Assembly (NCBI GenBank): GCA_020466095.1
Contig: CM035809.1
Location: 25,449,455-25,513,454, forward strand
Direction: 5' to 3'
Length of the DNA stretch: 64,000 bases
DNA from: Chlorops oryzae
Taxonomy: Eukaryota > Arthropoda > Insecta > Diptera > Chloropidae
A program made the translations under genes and the position numbers. The notes below the pieces were generated by a model. It saw only the letters and a list, made by a program, of their open reading frames with translations. It did no database searches and had not been told where the DNA came from. Below are positions 24,163 through 35,451 of this stretch, piece by piece; within the stretch, counting starts at the first letter, position 1, and each line of letters starts with the position of its first letter.

Positions 24163-24298
24163 GGTGCATTCAGCAGACACAAATTGGCGCTGCCCTATCG
24201 AGCGTTCGCAGCATGTTGATTGAGCGAAATTTATTTAGCTACTTTTGCTTCTCAACATCTTGAGTGTCTTTACAGTTGAGTCTGCTGAATGATGCCAT
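24163..24298. mobile_element. Foldback MITE, GCATTCAGCAGAC family (copy 2)
   Basis: GGTGCATTCAGCAGAC on the left and GTCTGCTGAATGATGCC on the right are inverted. The loop shares GCAGCATGTTGATTGAG and AGCTACTTTTG with copy 1. Confidence 0.65.
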
Positions 24299-24787
24299 TG
24301 ATATATTTTTTTTTGTTAAATTTTTAAAAAATAGCAGTTAAATGTCTTGGTATTTTAAATTAAATACAAGTCAATGTGTGTGTGTGTGTGTTTTTTTTTT
24401 ACATATTTCAGTAATTTCAAAAAGCATGCATGTATAAAATGAATATGTTTAGAGTTTTAGTACTTTTTAATAATAAATTTTTATAAAAAATAATAAATAA
24501 TGATAATAATCATAATAATAATAATAATCATAATAATAATATTAAAAACAAAATCGATTTTATTAGTCCTAACCAAAAACAGTTATATTTTAAGTTCGAA
24601 AAAGCGGTCAGTTTCAATATTTACTTTCTCACATCTCTTTTACAAAGCATACCTGTCTATAGGGAAGGGAGCAAAATTACGAAACCTATAAAAATTCAAA
24701 TAAATCTAAATAGATAATATGGGCTTTGACTATGCATAATATTTCTATTAAATGCTAAAAAAAAAAGTTACTAACAAATAAACTTAC

Positions 24788-24850
24788 AGCTTCCACATTC
24801 AATTTGGATTGCAGAAGCTCCTTCTCAACGATACTTTGATTTTCACGGGC
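24788..24850 (-). CDS. Tm1: Tm1 alternative exon 7C
   Basis: The 63-nt exon encodes 21 residues, beginning ARENQSIVEKELLQSKLNVE and ending A. The acceptor is GTTTAG and the donor GTAAGT. It has the same length and phase as exons 7A and 7B, so it should be used instead of them rather than in addition. It lies nearest to exon 8. The encoded heptads are distinct from the other two alternatives. Confidence 0.88.
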
Positions 24851-26067
24851 CTAAACGTTGTCGTTGATTTTCGATTTTCGAATTTTCGAATTTTTGTATT
24901 TTCGATTTAAATTTAATTTTTTTTTTTTTTCAAATATAAATAAAGGAGAAACAATAAGAAAATATATATATATATATCATGTTTAATTTCAAAATATTTC
25001 TGAGCAAAGCAATCAATTAATTATATATAAAATGTCTACCGATCAAAAATTGATTTCGACTTCGAATTCATTGAATTTTATTTTTATGTGTTTTTTTGTT
25101 TCAAAAGTACAAAAAAAAAAAAATCTAGAAAAAACTAATAACAACTTATTACGATGCAATTAATAAAATATTTATGAAAGAAACAAATTCAGCTTCAGCA
25201 CAAAAGGATTTTTTGTTCTTAAAGAAAAACGAAAAAAGAAAAAAACACAATACATAAATATTAAGAATTAAAAATGACTAAAAAATGCTCTCCCGAGAAT
25301 TTTGCAGCTTGCATTTTAAAGTCAATGCACAAAAAGTTGTTTTCAATTTTATTAATTTTATTCTATTCGTCTTTGTAAATATATCTTAGTATATCCTAAC
25401 GTACAACATTTAATTCTTAGCTTAAAGTTCACATGATATATCCAGTTTATAACAGTTATGACAGTTTCGCTTTTCATTGTTTCTCATTTTCTTTATAGCT
25501 CAACAACAATGTTTAGGTCCATTTTTTCTATCTTTTGTTACACTATCAGGAAAAAAATAAACTATAATGTTTTAATTCAAACTAAAACAATAAAAAAAAA
25601 ATAAATAAATACATGATTCTATTAAAGAAAAATAACAATGGCAACAATAACAAAAAAAAAGGAAAATTACAAAAAAAAAAAAAAAACAGTTGATTAATAT
25701 TTTAAACAGAGAATTATTTATATTATTTTATTTCGTATATACATTAATAAAAATTGAGAATAACGATTTGTGCAATTCCAACGGATTTGTTTTTTTTTTA
25801 TATTTTATTTTTATTATTTTATTTGGTCAACGTTGCTTTTAATTCACTTTTAAGAGTATGAATTAATTTTGGGAAACCATTGTTAAGAAAAGGAACAATC
25901 AATTCATACTCCAATTTCTTCTTATATTTTTTTATTTTTATTAATTTTTATTGATTAATCAACGACGGAAATCATAGGAAATACGCTAGAAAAAATTTAT
26001 TAGAATTCTACTGAAACAATAATTACACTACGTAATATTAATAAATGGAGGAAAAACACTACGTTTT
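24851..26067. other. Tm1 intron between exons 7B and 7C, AT-rich
   Basis: Only poly-A and poly-T rich intron sequence. No coding or RNA feature was recognised. Confidence 0.4.
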
Positions 26068-26075
26068 GTCAATTG

Positions 26076-26900
26076 CAGGGAATGAAACCGTTACCCTTAC
26101 CGTTACCGTTACCCCTTAAATACCGAATCGTTTTGATTACCCTTACCCTTATCGGTACCGATATAAATACTTAGCTACCTTTACCGTTACCGATACCCTT
26201 ATAGCTGTGTTACCGGTAAAATTAAAAAAAAAAACCACACAAAACTAGCTTCCCTGCAAAAAGGCTGCCAACATGTGCCCCAAAGGCTATACTGTAATCA
26301 ATAGAGACAAGAAAACTAGTCCAAATGTCAGCAGTATTTCCAGACGGTGTTGGTAGCAAAATTGTACTGACCCGAGGTGTAATAAATCTCTATTGACCAT
26401 GTAACGAGGAGTCTAAACATTTCACCTTTGTACTAGCGTAACATTCAATCTACATGCTTATAGTACCCACGACAATACCTACTTGTTCAATAGTTTTTGC
26501 CGGACTAGTTTATTTTCAATGACAAGCCTATGGTGTCTATGAATCCTGCTATTAAACCTATGAATAACGTAGATTCATAGAACGCGAACGTTTTTTGGAA
26601 GCAATCATCAGTCATTCATATATGCTCTTATAAGGAATCACTGAGAAATCTCTTGCAGTTTACACACTTTTCTACATAATTGAAGTGTTAATATAAAATG
26701 CAATTTTAACAGCCTAAAATAAGTACTTCAATTCCTAAGGGACAATTTTGAAATTTATTCCGTTACAATTACCGGTATATACCGGTTAATCCTTTACCTT
26801 TATACAAGAAAAATCTTTACCTTTACCCATACCGATATTCGTAAATTATTTGTTACCTTTACCCTTACCGTTACCCTTATTCGTTCGGTTTCATTCCCTG
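26076..26900. mobile_element. 825-bp hAT-like element with TACCGT arrays at both ends
   Basis: Perfect inverted ends CAGGGAATGAAACCG and CGGTTTCATTCCCTG are flanked by an exact 8-bp duplication GTCAATTG (26068-26075 and 26901-26908). CAGGG termini and 8-bp duplications are hallmarks of hAT elements. Both ends carry clustered degenerate TTACCSTTACC-type repeats in the same orientation, which could be transposase-binding motifs. No transposase frame is visible. Confidence 0.9.
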
Positions 26901-27240
26901 GTCAATTGTAATGTGTATAAATAGCAACAATCTGGCAGCACCCTTCGTTGGGAACTACTATTTTAGAAAAAATACTAAATATGACCGCCGAGAATGGTTA
27001 GTTTTGAAATCTCTCCAAATTCTACTTCGCTTTGATATGTAATATCAAAATAAGACAAATTATAGACCGATATTTGAACAAAATTTTCATATCTAACTTT
27101 AAAAAAAGAAATTATTAGGGGTCTTCCCTTAACTTCTAAAACTCTCGCTAATCAAATGGTATTAACACTCTTGAACATTTTTGTCAAAATCTACTTCAAA
27201 ACAACCGAATTTTTTACATCAAGCGATCCTGCCTCTCAAA

Positions 27241-27320
27241 TAGGTTGCTCTTAAGCGGACACATCAGTTAGGGGACATTTTTGGTCCCGTAGGTGTCCGC
27301 TTGAGAGAGAGTACACTGTA
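27241..27320. mobile_element. Small foldback, AAGCGGACAC family
   Basis: CTCTTAAGCGGACAC and GTGTCCGCTTGAGAG are inverted around a short loop, and TACACTGTA closes the right side. It resembles short pogo/mariner-type MITEs ending CAGTGTA. The left boundary is unclear. Confidence 0.5.
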
Positions 27321-27765
27321 TTTTGAAGCAGATTTCGACAAAATCGTCAAAAGTGGAAATACGTGTCCTTTGAATACAGCTGTGAAATGAACTGACAGCC
27401 CTGGAAATATTTCAGGCATATTGCTCTAGAAATCGAATCCCCATAAAAAATTCGAAATATCTTAAAATTTCTATTGAAATCTTATTGATTTCGAATTTTT
27501 TTATTAAAATATTTTTTCAAATATGTTTGATAATATTGGTCAATTTTAATGAAATATAATATATAATAATTTACAGTCCTTGATAAAGTTTAATAAACTA
27601 TTCATGAAAATCCTGAATTATCCCTGTGAACAAATAATGTAGGGCAACAGCTATCGTAGCCTTATTTTAGAAGGATTCGTCGTTTCCTTACCATGTTTAT
27701 TCACGGGAACCCTCCCCGATTATCATTATTATCACATTTTAAGTTAATACAATGAAATTCTAAAG

Positions 27766-28440
27766 CATATAGTACTATAGATGGCACTTGGCAAAAAACG
27801 TGTGTGTTGAATTGAAGTAGCCCCCTGTACATGCATTCTTATGGAAAAATCAAAAACGTAGCACGCCCCCTGAAAATTCCGGATCAGGTCTAACAAATAT
27901 TTTATAATCTTGTAACATGAACTAAAATTTTTGTTAAAAATCAGATATATATAAGTGTTAATCAAAGGTTTTTCATAAGAACCCATTAAATTTTGATAGC
28001 AAAATATGTTATTTTTTACAATTAAAAATAATTATATAAAATTTTGCTCATATTATTAAAGAACGCTAAAGCAGTCGAATATGACCGATTCTCAAAAAGT
28101 TTGAATTCCACCACAGAACAGCTGATATCGAAATATTCAGTGATATCATAACTAAAATTGCTCGATACATAACTAGTGGCTCAAGTACTTATTACATATC
28201 ATGATAAATAGAATGCATAAACTATATATTTTTGGAGCTCTTCTGAATGAAAAAGGTACAAAATTCCATAAACTATCATAAAAAACTAAATAAGTTTAAC
28301 ATTAGAAAGGAAAACATTAAAAAATTTCATCGCAAGTATTTTTAGTTACAAATTTTAATTGAATACTCAAAAAATTATAGCATCACTAGTTCACCACGGA
28401 ATTCGGTTGTTGTTGTAAGTGTCCCCTATATTACTATATG
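27766..28440. mobile_element. 675-bp hAT-like MITE (copy 1)
   Basis: The inverted ends CATATAGTACTATAG and CTATATTACTATATG are flanked by TTCTAAAG (27758-27765) and TTTTAAAG (28441-28448), an 8-bp duplication with one mismatch. It is nearly identical to 47964-48639. It ends 149 bp from Tm1 exon 7B. Confidence 0.9.
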
Positions 28441-28589
28441 TTTTAAAGTTTAGAGCGTCCCTTCTACCGATAGTTTTGAACTTTTAAGTGTTCCAAAAAA
28501 AAAAAAAAAATACCATTACCAGTTAAATAATAAGTATATACGTAGAAATATGAATCAATCTTTATGTGTCGAACATAAAACACAAATAC

Positions 28590-28652
28590 CTCTTTCAACT
28601 GATGATCCAATTGTCTAATTTGACCTTCGAAAGTTTCCTCTTTTTGTGTTGC
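28590..28652 (-). CDS. Tm1: Tm1 alternative exon 7B
   Basis: The 63-nt exon encodes ATQKEETFEGQIRQLDHQLK then E. The acceptor is TGATCAG and the donor GTATTTG, both in phase 0 and interchangeable with exons 7A and 7C. It is a coiled-coil segment with heptad hydrophobics. Confidence 0.9.
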
Positions 28653-29580
28653 CTGATCAAGTTTGTTTTTTTTTTTTATCAACGGAAAATATTTGGAGTG
28701 AATAAAAAAATCGATGCAAATTCGTGATACGTGATCCGACGACGGTGCGCACAAGTAACGAAAAAAATCGCATGCAATTGTTTGTGGGGGAGCAAAGGGC
28801 AAAACATAAGTTTTCCATGCAAATAACACATGAAGCAAATAGCGTGGGCGTGGCAGCGGTTACAAAAATTTGTTAAATTGCCAAACGACATCAGCAAAAA
28901 GATATGAAAATAAAAATGAGAAAAAGTTAATAACAAATCAATTGATCAATTAAAATAAATTTACAAATTTCTTTTCTTTTTTTTTTTTTTTTTTGTTTTG
29001 AGTGTCGGTAGATATTTTATATTAAATTGAAAATTAAATATATTTATTTATATAAAATAATAAATGATGTTGAGATTAGTAATGAGGAGATTGGAGTGAG
29101 AGATTATAAAAGAAAATATTTGTTTAGCAGCGTTTTCTTCCTACTCTTTCGAATGTTCGAACATGTTGCAGCAACATTTTCTTAAAAAGGCTAGATTGAT
29201 GTTGCCTTCAGTATGGAGAATGTAAACAAATGCAGGGTTGCATTCGAACATTGAAACATTCGAACAGAAAAAAAAAGAAAACACTGCGTAAATCTTTTTT
29301 TTTTAATTCTGCGGTCTTTTACGCAATCGATTTCAAAATTCTTGAAAGATAAAAACAACAACAAAACAGAAACGTAAGTGTGCTTCCTTTTTTTGTAGCA
29401 TAAATCTTATTTTTTTGTTTGTTTTAGGAACGCTGGCTTTTTCACTTGAGTTTGAGTGTCATTCGTTATTATTGAGCAGCTTTTTTTTCATTCGAATTGA
29501 AAATGTTCTTTTGTTGAAATTTGAAAAACCACCATTTTAAATGCCAATTGTATTCTTTAGCGCAGCGTATAAAATAGTAC

Positions 29581-29643
29581 CTCCTTTAGACGGGTGTTCA
29601 AGGTCTTGATTTGGTTCTTGTATTCTTCCTCACGTTGGTTGGC
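29581..29643 (-). CDS. Tm1: Tm1 alternative exon 7A (muscle type)
   Basis: The 63-nt exon encodes ANQREEEYKNQIKTLNTRLK then E, matching the Drosophila muscle Tm1 sequence that follows LEVSEEK. The acceptor is CTTTAG and the donor GTACT. It sits closest to exon 6. Confidence 0.93.
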
Positions 29644-29868
29644 CTAAAGGTTTTTTGATTTGTTTTTTTTTTTTTTTTTGGTTTTATTGTATGAAGAATG
29701 TCGTCGTTGTTGTTGTTGTTGTTGATAGTATGGAAATTTAAAGATTTATTAATATAATAGTTCAATAATTGAGTATGAAATGGGTGATTTTTTTTGATGA
29801 GCTTTTTTGAATACGAAAAAAATAACATTTTTTATATAAAAGAAGAGAAAAACAACAAAACTACTGAC

Positions 29869-29944
29869 CTTTTCTTCTGAAACTTCAAGGGATTTCAAGT
29901 TGTTACCAACAACGCGGAGTTCTTCTTCAAGTTCCACAATTTTG
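29869..29944 (-). CDS. Tm1: Tm1 exon 6 (constitutive)
   Basis: The 76-nt exon completes an Asn (with exon 5B) or Ser (with exon 5A) codon and then encodes [20 protein letters not shown] and VSEEK. The acceptor is AACAG and the donor GTCAG. It is the tropomyosin family's most conserved segment, parallel to [15 protein letters not shown] of Tm2. Confidence 0.95.
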
Positions 29945-30074
29945 CTGTTAAATTGCATTGGAAAAAAAAACATTGAACATTAAAAAAAAACATATTTGAA
30001 GGGAATGGAAACGGAAAATAGTTATACATATTTTTAGTACAATAATTAACAAAAAAAAAAAAATGTTAACAAAC

Positions 30075-30145
30075 CTTTCCGCGAGTTCGGCTTTTTCCTC
30101 GGAACGTTCTAAATCCTGTTCCATGAGGACTAGTTTTCGGGCAAC
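30075..30145 (-). CDS. Tm1: Tm1 alternative exon 5A
   Basis: The 71-nt exon encodes VARKLVLMEQDLERSEEKAE then LAE plus two bases. The acceptor is AAAG and the donor GTTTG. It has the same length and phases as exon 5B, so the two are mutually exclusive. It diverges from 5B at about half of its positions. Confidence 0.92.
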
Positions 30146-30559
30146 CTTTTCACGTTAGCAAAAACAATCAAGCGTGGCAATTTCAACAATATTGGGGGGT
30201 TTTTTTTTTGCAGGTCACACAAGAGCAGGGTCATGTTTTAGGCGCACGAACAGGGTTTTTTTTTTGGCATTCCGTTAGTGAGATTTGTTTTTGTTATTGA
30301 GCAACAATAACAAATAAGCGCAGCAAGGCAATGCAAAAATAACATTGTAAGCAAAAAAAAAATAATTTATTATTAGACACATTTTTTTTTCAATATATTT
30401 CAGAATGAATATAAAAAGAACAAAAAAAAAATGTGAATTTGATGCAAGTTGCAGGGATTTTTTTTTTTTTTTGTGTTTGACATGAACAATTATTTTCAAG
30501 TGCATTAATTATATCAAAAAATATTCATAGAAATCAATGCACAATGGTAAAACTGAGAT

Positions 30560-31177
30560 GACATTGTCCGCGTTTACACTAGAGAAGATAGTCTCTCGAT
30601 AATCCAACTCTGAGGGCGACAAAGAAGGTTGGTTCCCGTACTGCACGAGACTGCCCAAAACTGTCAAATTTTTTTGAAAACTGTATGAAAATTGGGCAAA
30701 TTTGGGCAGTTTCGTGCAGTACGGGAACAGACCTAATTTCTTCTGTCGACCGTACTGGCAGCAAGTCGCTCAGAGTTGCATTATCGAGCAACTGTCGCCC
30801 TAATGTAAGCCTGAACATTGAAGAAAATGCATTTAAACATCGTTTTTTGTGTCGCGAAATCACATCAGCATGGTCCGGTTTAGACTAGGCAATTCTGATT
30901 GAAGAGTTGACCATATTTGTTATCGAAGAGGCGACCGGGAGTGTACTCGATTTCACTCCCTGTCGCCTATTCGCCGACAAATGTGGGCCACTCTTCTAAA
31001 TCGGACCCATGTTGGTAAGTGCCCTTTTTACATTAGGGCAACTATTGCTGGCAATTTTTTCGTTTATAGGCGAGACGAAGCGCGGGGATGTAGATAAACT
31101 ACTAACCGTTCCGCGCTTCATCTCGCCCATAAACCAAAAAATTGCCAGCAATAGTTGCCCTAATGTAAACGGGCACT
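30560..31177. mobile_element. Cluster of three foldback elements between exons 5A and 5B
   Basis: Three adjacent inverted-repeat units are present. The first is at about 30568-30805 (TCTCTCGATAATCCAACTCT inverted near 30764, with an inner TTTGAAAACTGTATGAAAATT hairpin region). The second is at about 30885-31012 (GAAGAGTTGACC against GGGCCACTCTTC). The third is at 31018-31177, with arms AGTGCCC...TTACATTAGGGCAACTATT and an almost perfect inverse ending GGGCACT. None encodes a protein. Confidence 0.7.
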
Positions 31178-31487
31178 AAGAGTTTCAATATGCTAATATG
31201 AATATTGCACAGGGTTGCATCCAAAATTTTTTTTTTTTTTTAACTTGTCGAATGGACTTTGTTTGAGTACAATAATTACAAAAATTTATGCATTTTCTAC
31301 AAAAAAAAAACAGTTATTCAAGGAATTTATCTACAACACATGCTTGCATTTGGGGTATTCATTCACATTTTTTAATGAAATTTTGAAAATAATCAAACTA
31401 GCTAGCTGAGTGTTGCGAATTTTTCTTTTTATACAAACACGAATTTTGTACAAATTTGAGGTTAGGTTGAACTGTATAATATTGTAA

Positions 31488-32024
31488 AGCGCAAAATCCA
31501 ATATTGCGAGAGCCCGATGCGAGAGTGCGCGACGTCACGAAAATGTTTTGCGTGACGCATTTCAATCTCCAATGAGAGTTTTGCGTCACGCAGATGATAG
31601 CATAATTTCGCTTCTAGTAATGCAATATTTGAACCGAATACCAATCTAACGAGTACCGAGTACTCATAAAAATAATACGCTATCACTTGAGTTTAAATTT
31701 TAATTCAAAATTTTCAAAAAATTTATCAAAATGAACCAAAGCTCACGAAATATTTTAAAAGCTCTTTTTCACGGAACAGTGAACAGTTTTTGTTTTATTA
31801 GTTTAAACGAGTACCCAATAGCGAGTACTCAAAAAATAGCTACATCATTAACCTGTCAAATTGCCTCGCAACGAGAAATATTCAATTTTTCAAAATTTTC
31901 TCGCTACGAGGTCTCGCAGTGCGATACATTGGAGCTTGAATCCATATGATTGAATGTATTGAAATTTTTGTGCGTTTCGTCTCGCGCTCTCGCATCGGGC
32001 TCTCGCAATGTTGGATTTTGGGCT
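31488..32024. mobile_element. 537-bp TIR element, AGCGCAAAATCCAA family (copy 1)
   Basis: Long inverted ends (about 38 bp, starting AGCGCAAAATCCAATATTGC) are flanked by TAA on each side, a 3-bp duplication as in PIF/Harbinger-like elements. The interior shares about 95 percent with 44280-44810 by eye, including a 72-codon open frame starting MNQSSRNILKALFHGTVNSF of unknown meaning. It lies in the intron between exons 5A and 5B. Confidence 0.85.
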
Positions 32025-32265
32025 TAATTTGTTAATATATGAGAAACTTTTTGTGTTAGTGTAAACAACGGAACTTAACAATTTAACTTGCTTAGTCGAA
32101 ACATAGGTCTATTGCAAAGAATAAAAAAAAAAAATATTAATAATAGTAATAATTATAATAAATAACGGGAACGCACAGCCAAACGAAAAGAACAGCAAAA
32201 TCGTTTTTTATTTTTCTTTTTTTTTTAGTTAAATTTTGGATTTTTTTTTTCCTTTTTAAACGTAC

Positions 32266-32336
32266 TTCTCTCCTTGCTCGGCACGTTCCTCAGCACGTTC
32301 CAAATCAGCTTCAACCATGGCCAATTTACGGGCAAC
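32266..32336 (-). CDS. Tm1: Tm1 alternative exon 5B (muscle type)
   Basis: The 71-nt exon encodes VARKLAMVEADLERAEERAE then QGE plus two bases. The acceptor is CAAAG and the donor GTACG. The residues match the Drosophila muscle isoform. It is mutually exclusive with exon 5A. Confidence 0.94.
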
Positions 32337-33274
32337 CTTTGATTTTGATTTTCATTTGGATTTGGATTTTTTCAACATAAATTTTGTAGTTGAATACGCC
32401 GTTTGGGATTGTGTGAACGTTTTTTTTTTTTTTTTTGAATTCAATCAATCAATGAAATGTGGAAATCAAACATTGTTCGGTCGTGTTGTTTCAAGGGAAA
32501 CGCATAAAACATAATAAAGGATATACATGAATATTGAAAGAAATGAAAATATAGGTACATAATTTCTTTTTAGTTTTTTTTTTTTGGTTGTTAAAAAAAA
32601 ATAGAGGATGTTTAGGCGTACGAAAGTTAAGCATTTTGAAGCATGTTTGTTTTGTGATTTAGTTAAGGTTGTTCTGTGTTTTCGACTGTCTTCCTTTTAA
32701 GTTTTGCTATCTTAAACTGGTTTATTGTTAGCTTCAAGAGAAAAATTTTTAAATAAAACTTGTGCTGCTTTTTTCTAATTTTTTTATATTTTTTTTTTGT
32801 TGCTTATTTTGTTTTTGTGAAAAGCATTTGTGATTTGTGGTTATTCTATTTTACCGTTTTTTGTTGTCCATTAAACTTTTATAAGGCTTTGTTGAATATT
32901 TCTAAAAGAATTCTGTTTAAAAATGTCTAGAGAACATAACTATTTAGATATGTTATAATCTAATATGGCAATCAGACGGCATCGAAATCCCGGGATTTCG
33001 GCAATTTTGAGGATTTCAGCCGATATCCAGTCGAAATCCAGCGGATTTCCCATACAAATGAATGTCAAACGAAATCCGCTCAGAAATTGGATTTCAACGA
33101 AATCCCAAGAGAAATCCGGAACAAACTGAATGCAACTCTGTATTTTTCGATATGTATCGAAGAAATGCTGCAACACTACTGCCAATTTCTGAAAAAACAT
33201 GCAAATATATCGAACCACCCTGTAGGAAATTGAACTAGTACAGAAGTATTCTTCGGCTACTTGCCAAATCAATA

Positions 33275-33468
33275 CAGTAGTTTCGCTATATAAGAAACTC
33301 TCATATAAGAAAAACCCGCCTTTAAGAAACTGTTTACCAAAACCCAAAACTCTTTTTGTATGGAAAAATTTTTAATTTTCTTATAAACGGGTTCTTATAT
33401 AAGAAAAAACCGGATATAAGAATAAAAGTTCTTGGCAAAATCGACTTTCTTATATAGCGAAACTACTG
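33275..33468. mobile_element. 194-bp pogo/mariner-like MITE
   Basis: Inverted ends CAGTAGTTTCGCTATATAAG and their complement ending GCGAAACTACTG lie between TA dinucleotides, the target duplication of Tc1/mariner/pogo elements. Several CTTATAT words repeat inside. There is no transposase. Confidence 0.85.
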
Positions 33469-33589
33469 TAGACTACTTGAAATCGGTTCTATATGTTTGG
33501 ATGTGTTGAAAATTTTCTTGCGCAGGAGTCCCTGCACTATTGGAAACCCCGCATATTTATTTTTTATTTTGTCAAGATTTTTCCTTGGC

Positions 33590-33785
33590 TGGTTGGTTGG
33601 TAGGCGTGGCTGCTACCAAGGGTGACACTTAGGCCCCCACATGGACCCTTTGTTATACCACGATAAATGGGAATACAAAGAAGAACAGAAACGACAAAAG
33701 CATCCGCGACCTTAACTGGGAGTTGAACCCAGAGAGCCTCTTGGACCATAAGTTGGCATCTCAATCAACAACGCCACGGAGACGG
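33590..33785 (-). mobile_element. SINE-like element, tRNA-derived (copy 4)
   Basis: The minus strand shows GGGTTCAACTCCCAGTTAAG (B box) and an upstream D-arm-like TTGATTGAGATGCCAAC. It shares GACACTTAGGCC and CCACGATAAATGG blocks with copies 1 and 2. Confidence 0.65.
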
Positions 33786-35451
33786 ACAAAATTTTTGCTA
33801 AATATAAAAATAAACACTTCGATAAGAACAGATTTCTCTCAATAGAAAGAAATGGGGAATATAATTGAGAAATATAAAAAAAAAAAATGGACGCTGGATT
33901 CGATCAGGAGCTAAAGAGAAGCAAATTTTTTTTAAAAAAAAGTATGTCGATGGACTCTAGAACTTCCCGGTTTACTGCTTTTTTAGAAACGAAAATTTTG
34001 TTCCTCTATGCCATTCATACCACCTCTATTTTCTCGGACTGTTGTATCCTCTCTTTTTGAAGTCCCCTTTTAGAAATTTAGCTGTATCCTCTCTTTTTGA
34101 ATCCCCCTTTTAGAAATTTATCTCTTTAATTCTCTAACTTATTCCAGTGAATTTCTTGACCGCAGTAGATACCCAGATAATTGAAAAGTAGCACCTACAA
34201 TGCGACAATTTTCGAGGGCAAGAAGGGAGCCGTCAATGGTTAGGGTACTGTTGGAGAAAGAAGTTCAAATTTCTTTAAAGAAAAAGGGGGAAATTTCAAA
34301 ACCTCTATAATTTCAAAATGGAGTTTTCTAGCCGCAAAATCCATCCAATAAATAAATTGAAATAAAGTACCTAACTGTATTAGTCATGCCTGTCTATAAA
34401 GAACCTGGGAGCGTATATCTTTCAGTAAGAGATAAGATTCTCCAACTTTACTATAACCCCTTTAAATAGAGAGAGGGCGCTCTCAACAATAAATATTTTA
34501 GGTCACTTTTAGATAATACTCTTGTTAAAGAACTTAAAATAGCGAAACTACAACCTTGGGAACAGTGCAAAGAAGGGCATAACATTAGGAGAGATGTCAT
34601 TTAATGAAAGAAAGTGTACTAAGAAAAAGGACCGGAAAATCCCTAAAATGTGGAAAGAGGACCGAAACTAATATCCTCCCTTATAAATTTGGAGGAATGG
34701 TTTGATATGAAATAAAGATTTCACTAATTTTCTAAATCTCTTGACAGTCCCCCCTGGATCCTGGGTACTATGCTCTGCCAGAGGAGAGGTCGTCATTGTA
34801 ATTTGTAAAGAAGTACATAGGTATATAAGTATTATTGGCCGCTCCGGGTGCCAAATAATATTTCAATTTTTATAAAATTACGCCACTGGGTGTAGTGATA
34901 TATATATACCGCGAGGGGAATCAATTTATGATTTACGGGCTTGGCAAACCCGCGGACCCTAGCCAACAGTTCGACCATTTCTGGCAGATTGGGTATAGGA
35001 TCTATAAAATTGTACTGGCTTGTATCAAGTCATCTTAATTTGGTACGACGGGGATCAGAGCCCCGGGGACTGACCCCCCGTGACTGATCGTTTGGGAGGC
35101 CCCCTTGTGGGAGGCTTAACTGTGAGCTAGCACCACACCATTACCAATGGGTTCCAATATTGTGGCTTAAACCCCTGCATGAGGAAAATATTGGCACACT
35201 GTGAACTTCGCACAGTGCGTCACTTTGTGGGAGTAATGGGAGTGGAAGCCCACCCACGTTAAACTCAACTCTGTATGTATACCGACTCACAAGACAAAGG
35301 TTCTGGGTTCAATCTCCCGGCTTGGTTATACAAAAACGGAAAACGACAAGTGAAGTCTACTTTGCAAGAACACCCTGACAATTGTGAGCCACAGAGTAGC
35401 CCAGCCATTTCAATAAAATCCCAAAAAAAAAAGTTTGATCTTATTATACGC
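33786..35451. other. Tm1 intron 4-5 segment with unresolved repeats
   Basis: No gene is seen. CTCTCTTTTTGAA(G/T)(T/C)CCCCTTTTAGAAATTTA is duplicated near 34050 and 34090. Around 34860-35310 there is a GC-richer block with a B-box-like GGGTTCAATCTCCC (35308), which may be another SINE-like repeat. A weak reverse-transcriptase-like reading near 34180-34260 on the minus strand is not secure. Confidence 0.4.

Noticed and set aside
26076..26900. Interstitial telomere repeats
   Set aside because: TACCGT is not a known dipteran telomere motif, and the repeats lie within a clearly bounded transposon.
31731..31949. Small protein MNQSSRNILKALF... as a gene
   Set aside because: It lies in both copies of a short TIR element with no match to a transposase, so a chance frame kept by recent copying is likelier.
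34180..34260. Possible reverse transcriptase fragment on the minus strand (NSTLTIDGSLLALENCRIVG)
   Set aside because: The resemblance to the region after the RT palm is weak and stops occur on both sides. It was not called without a database search.
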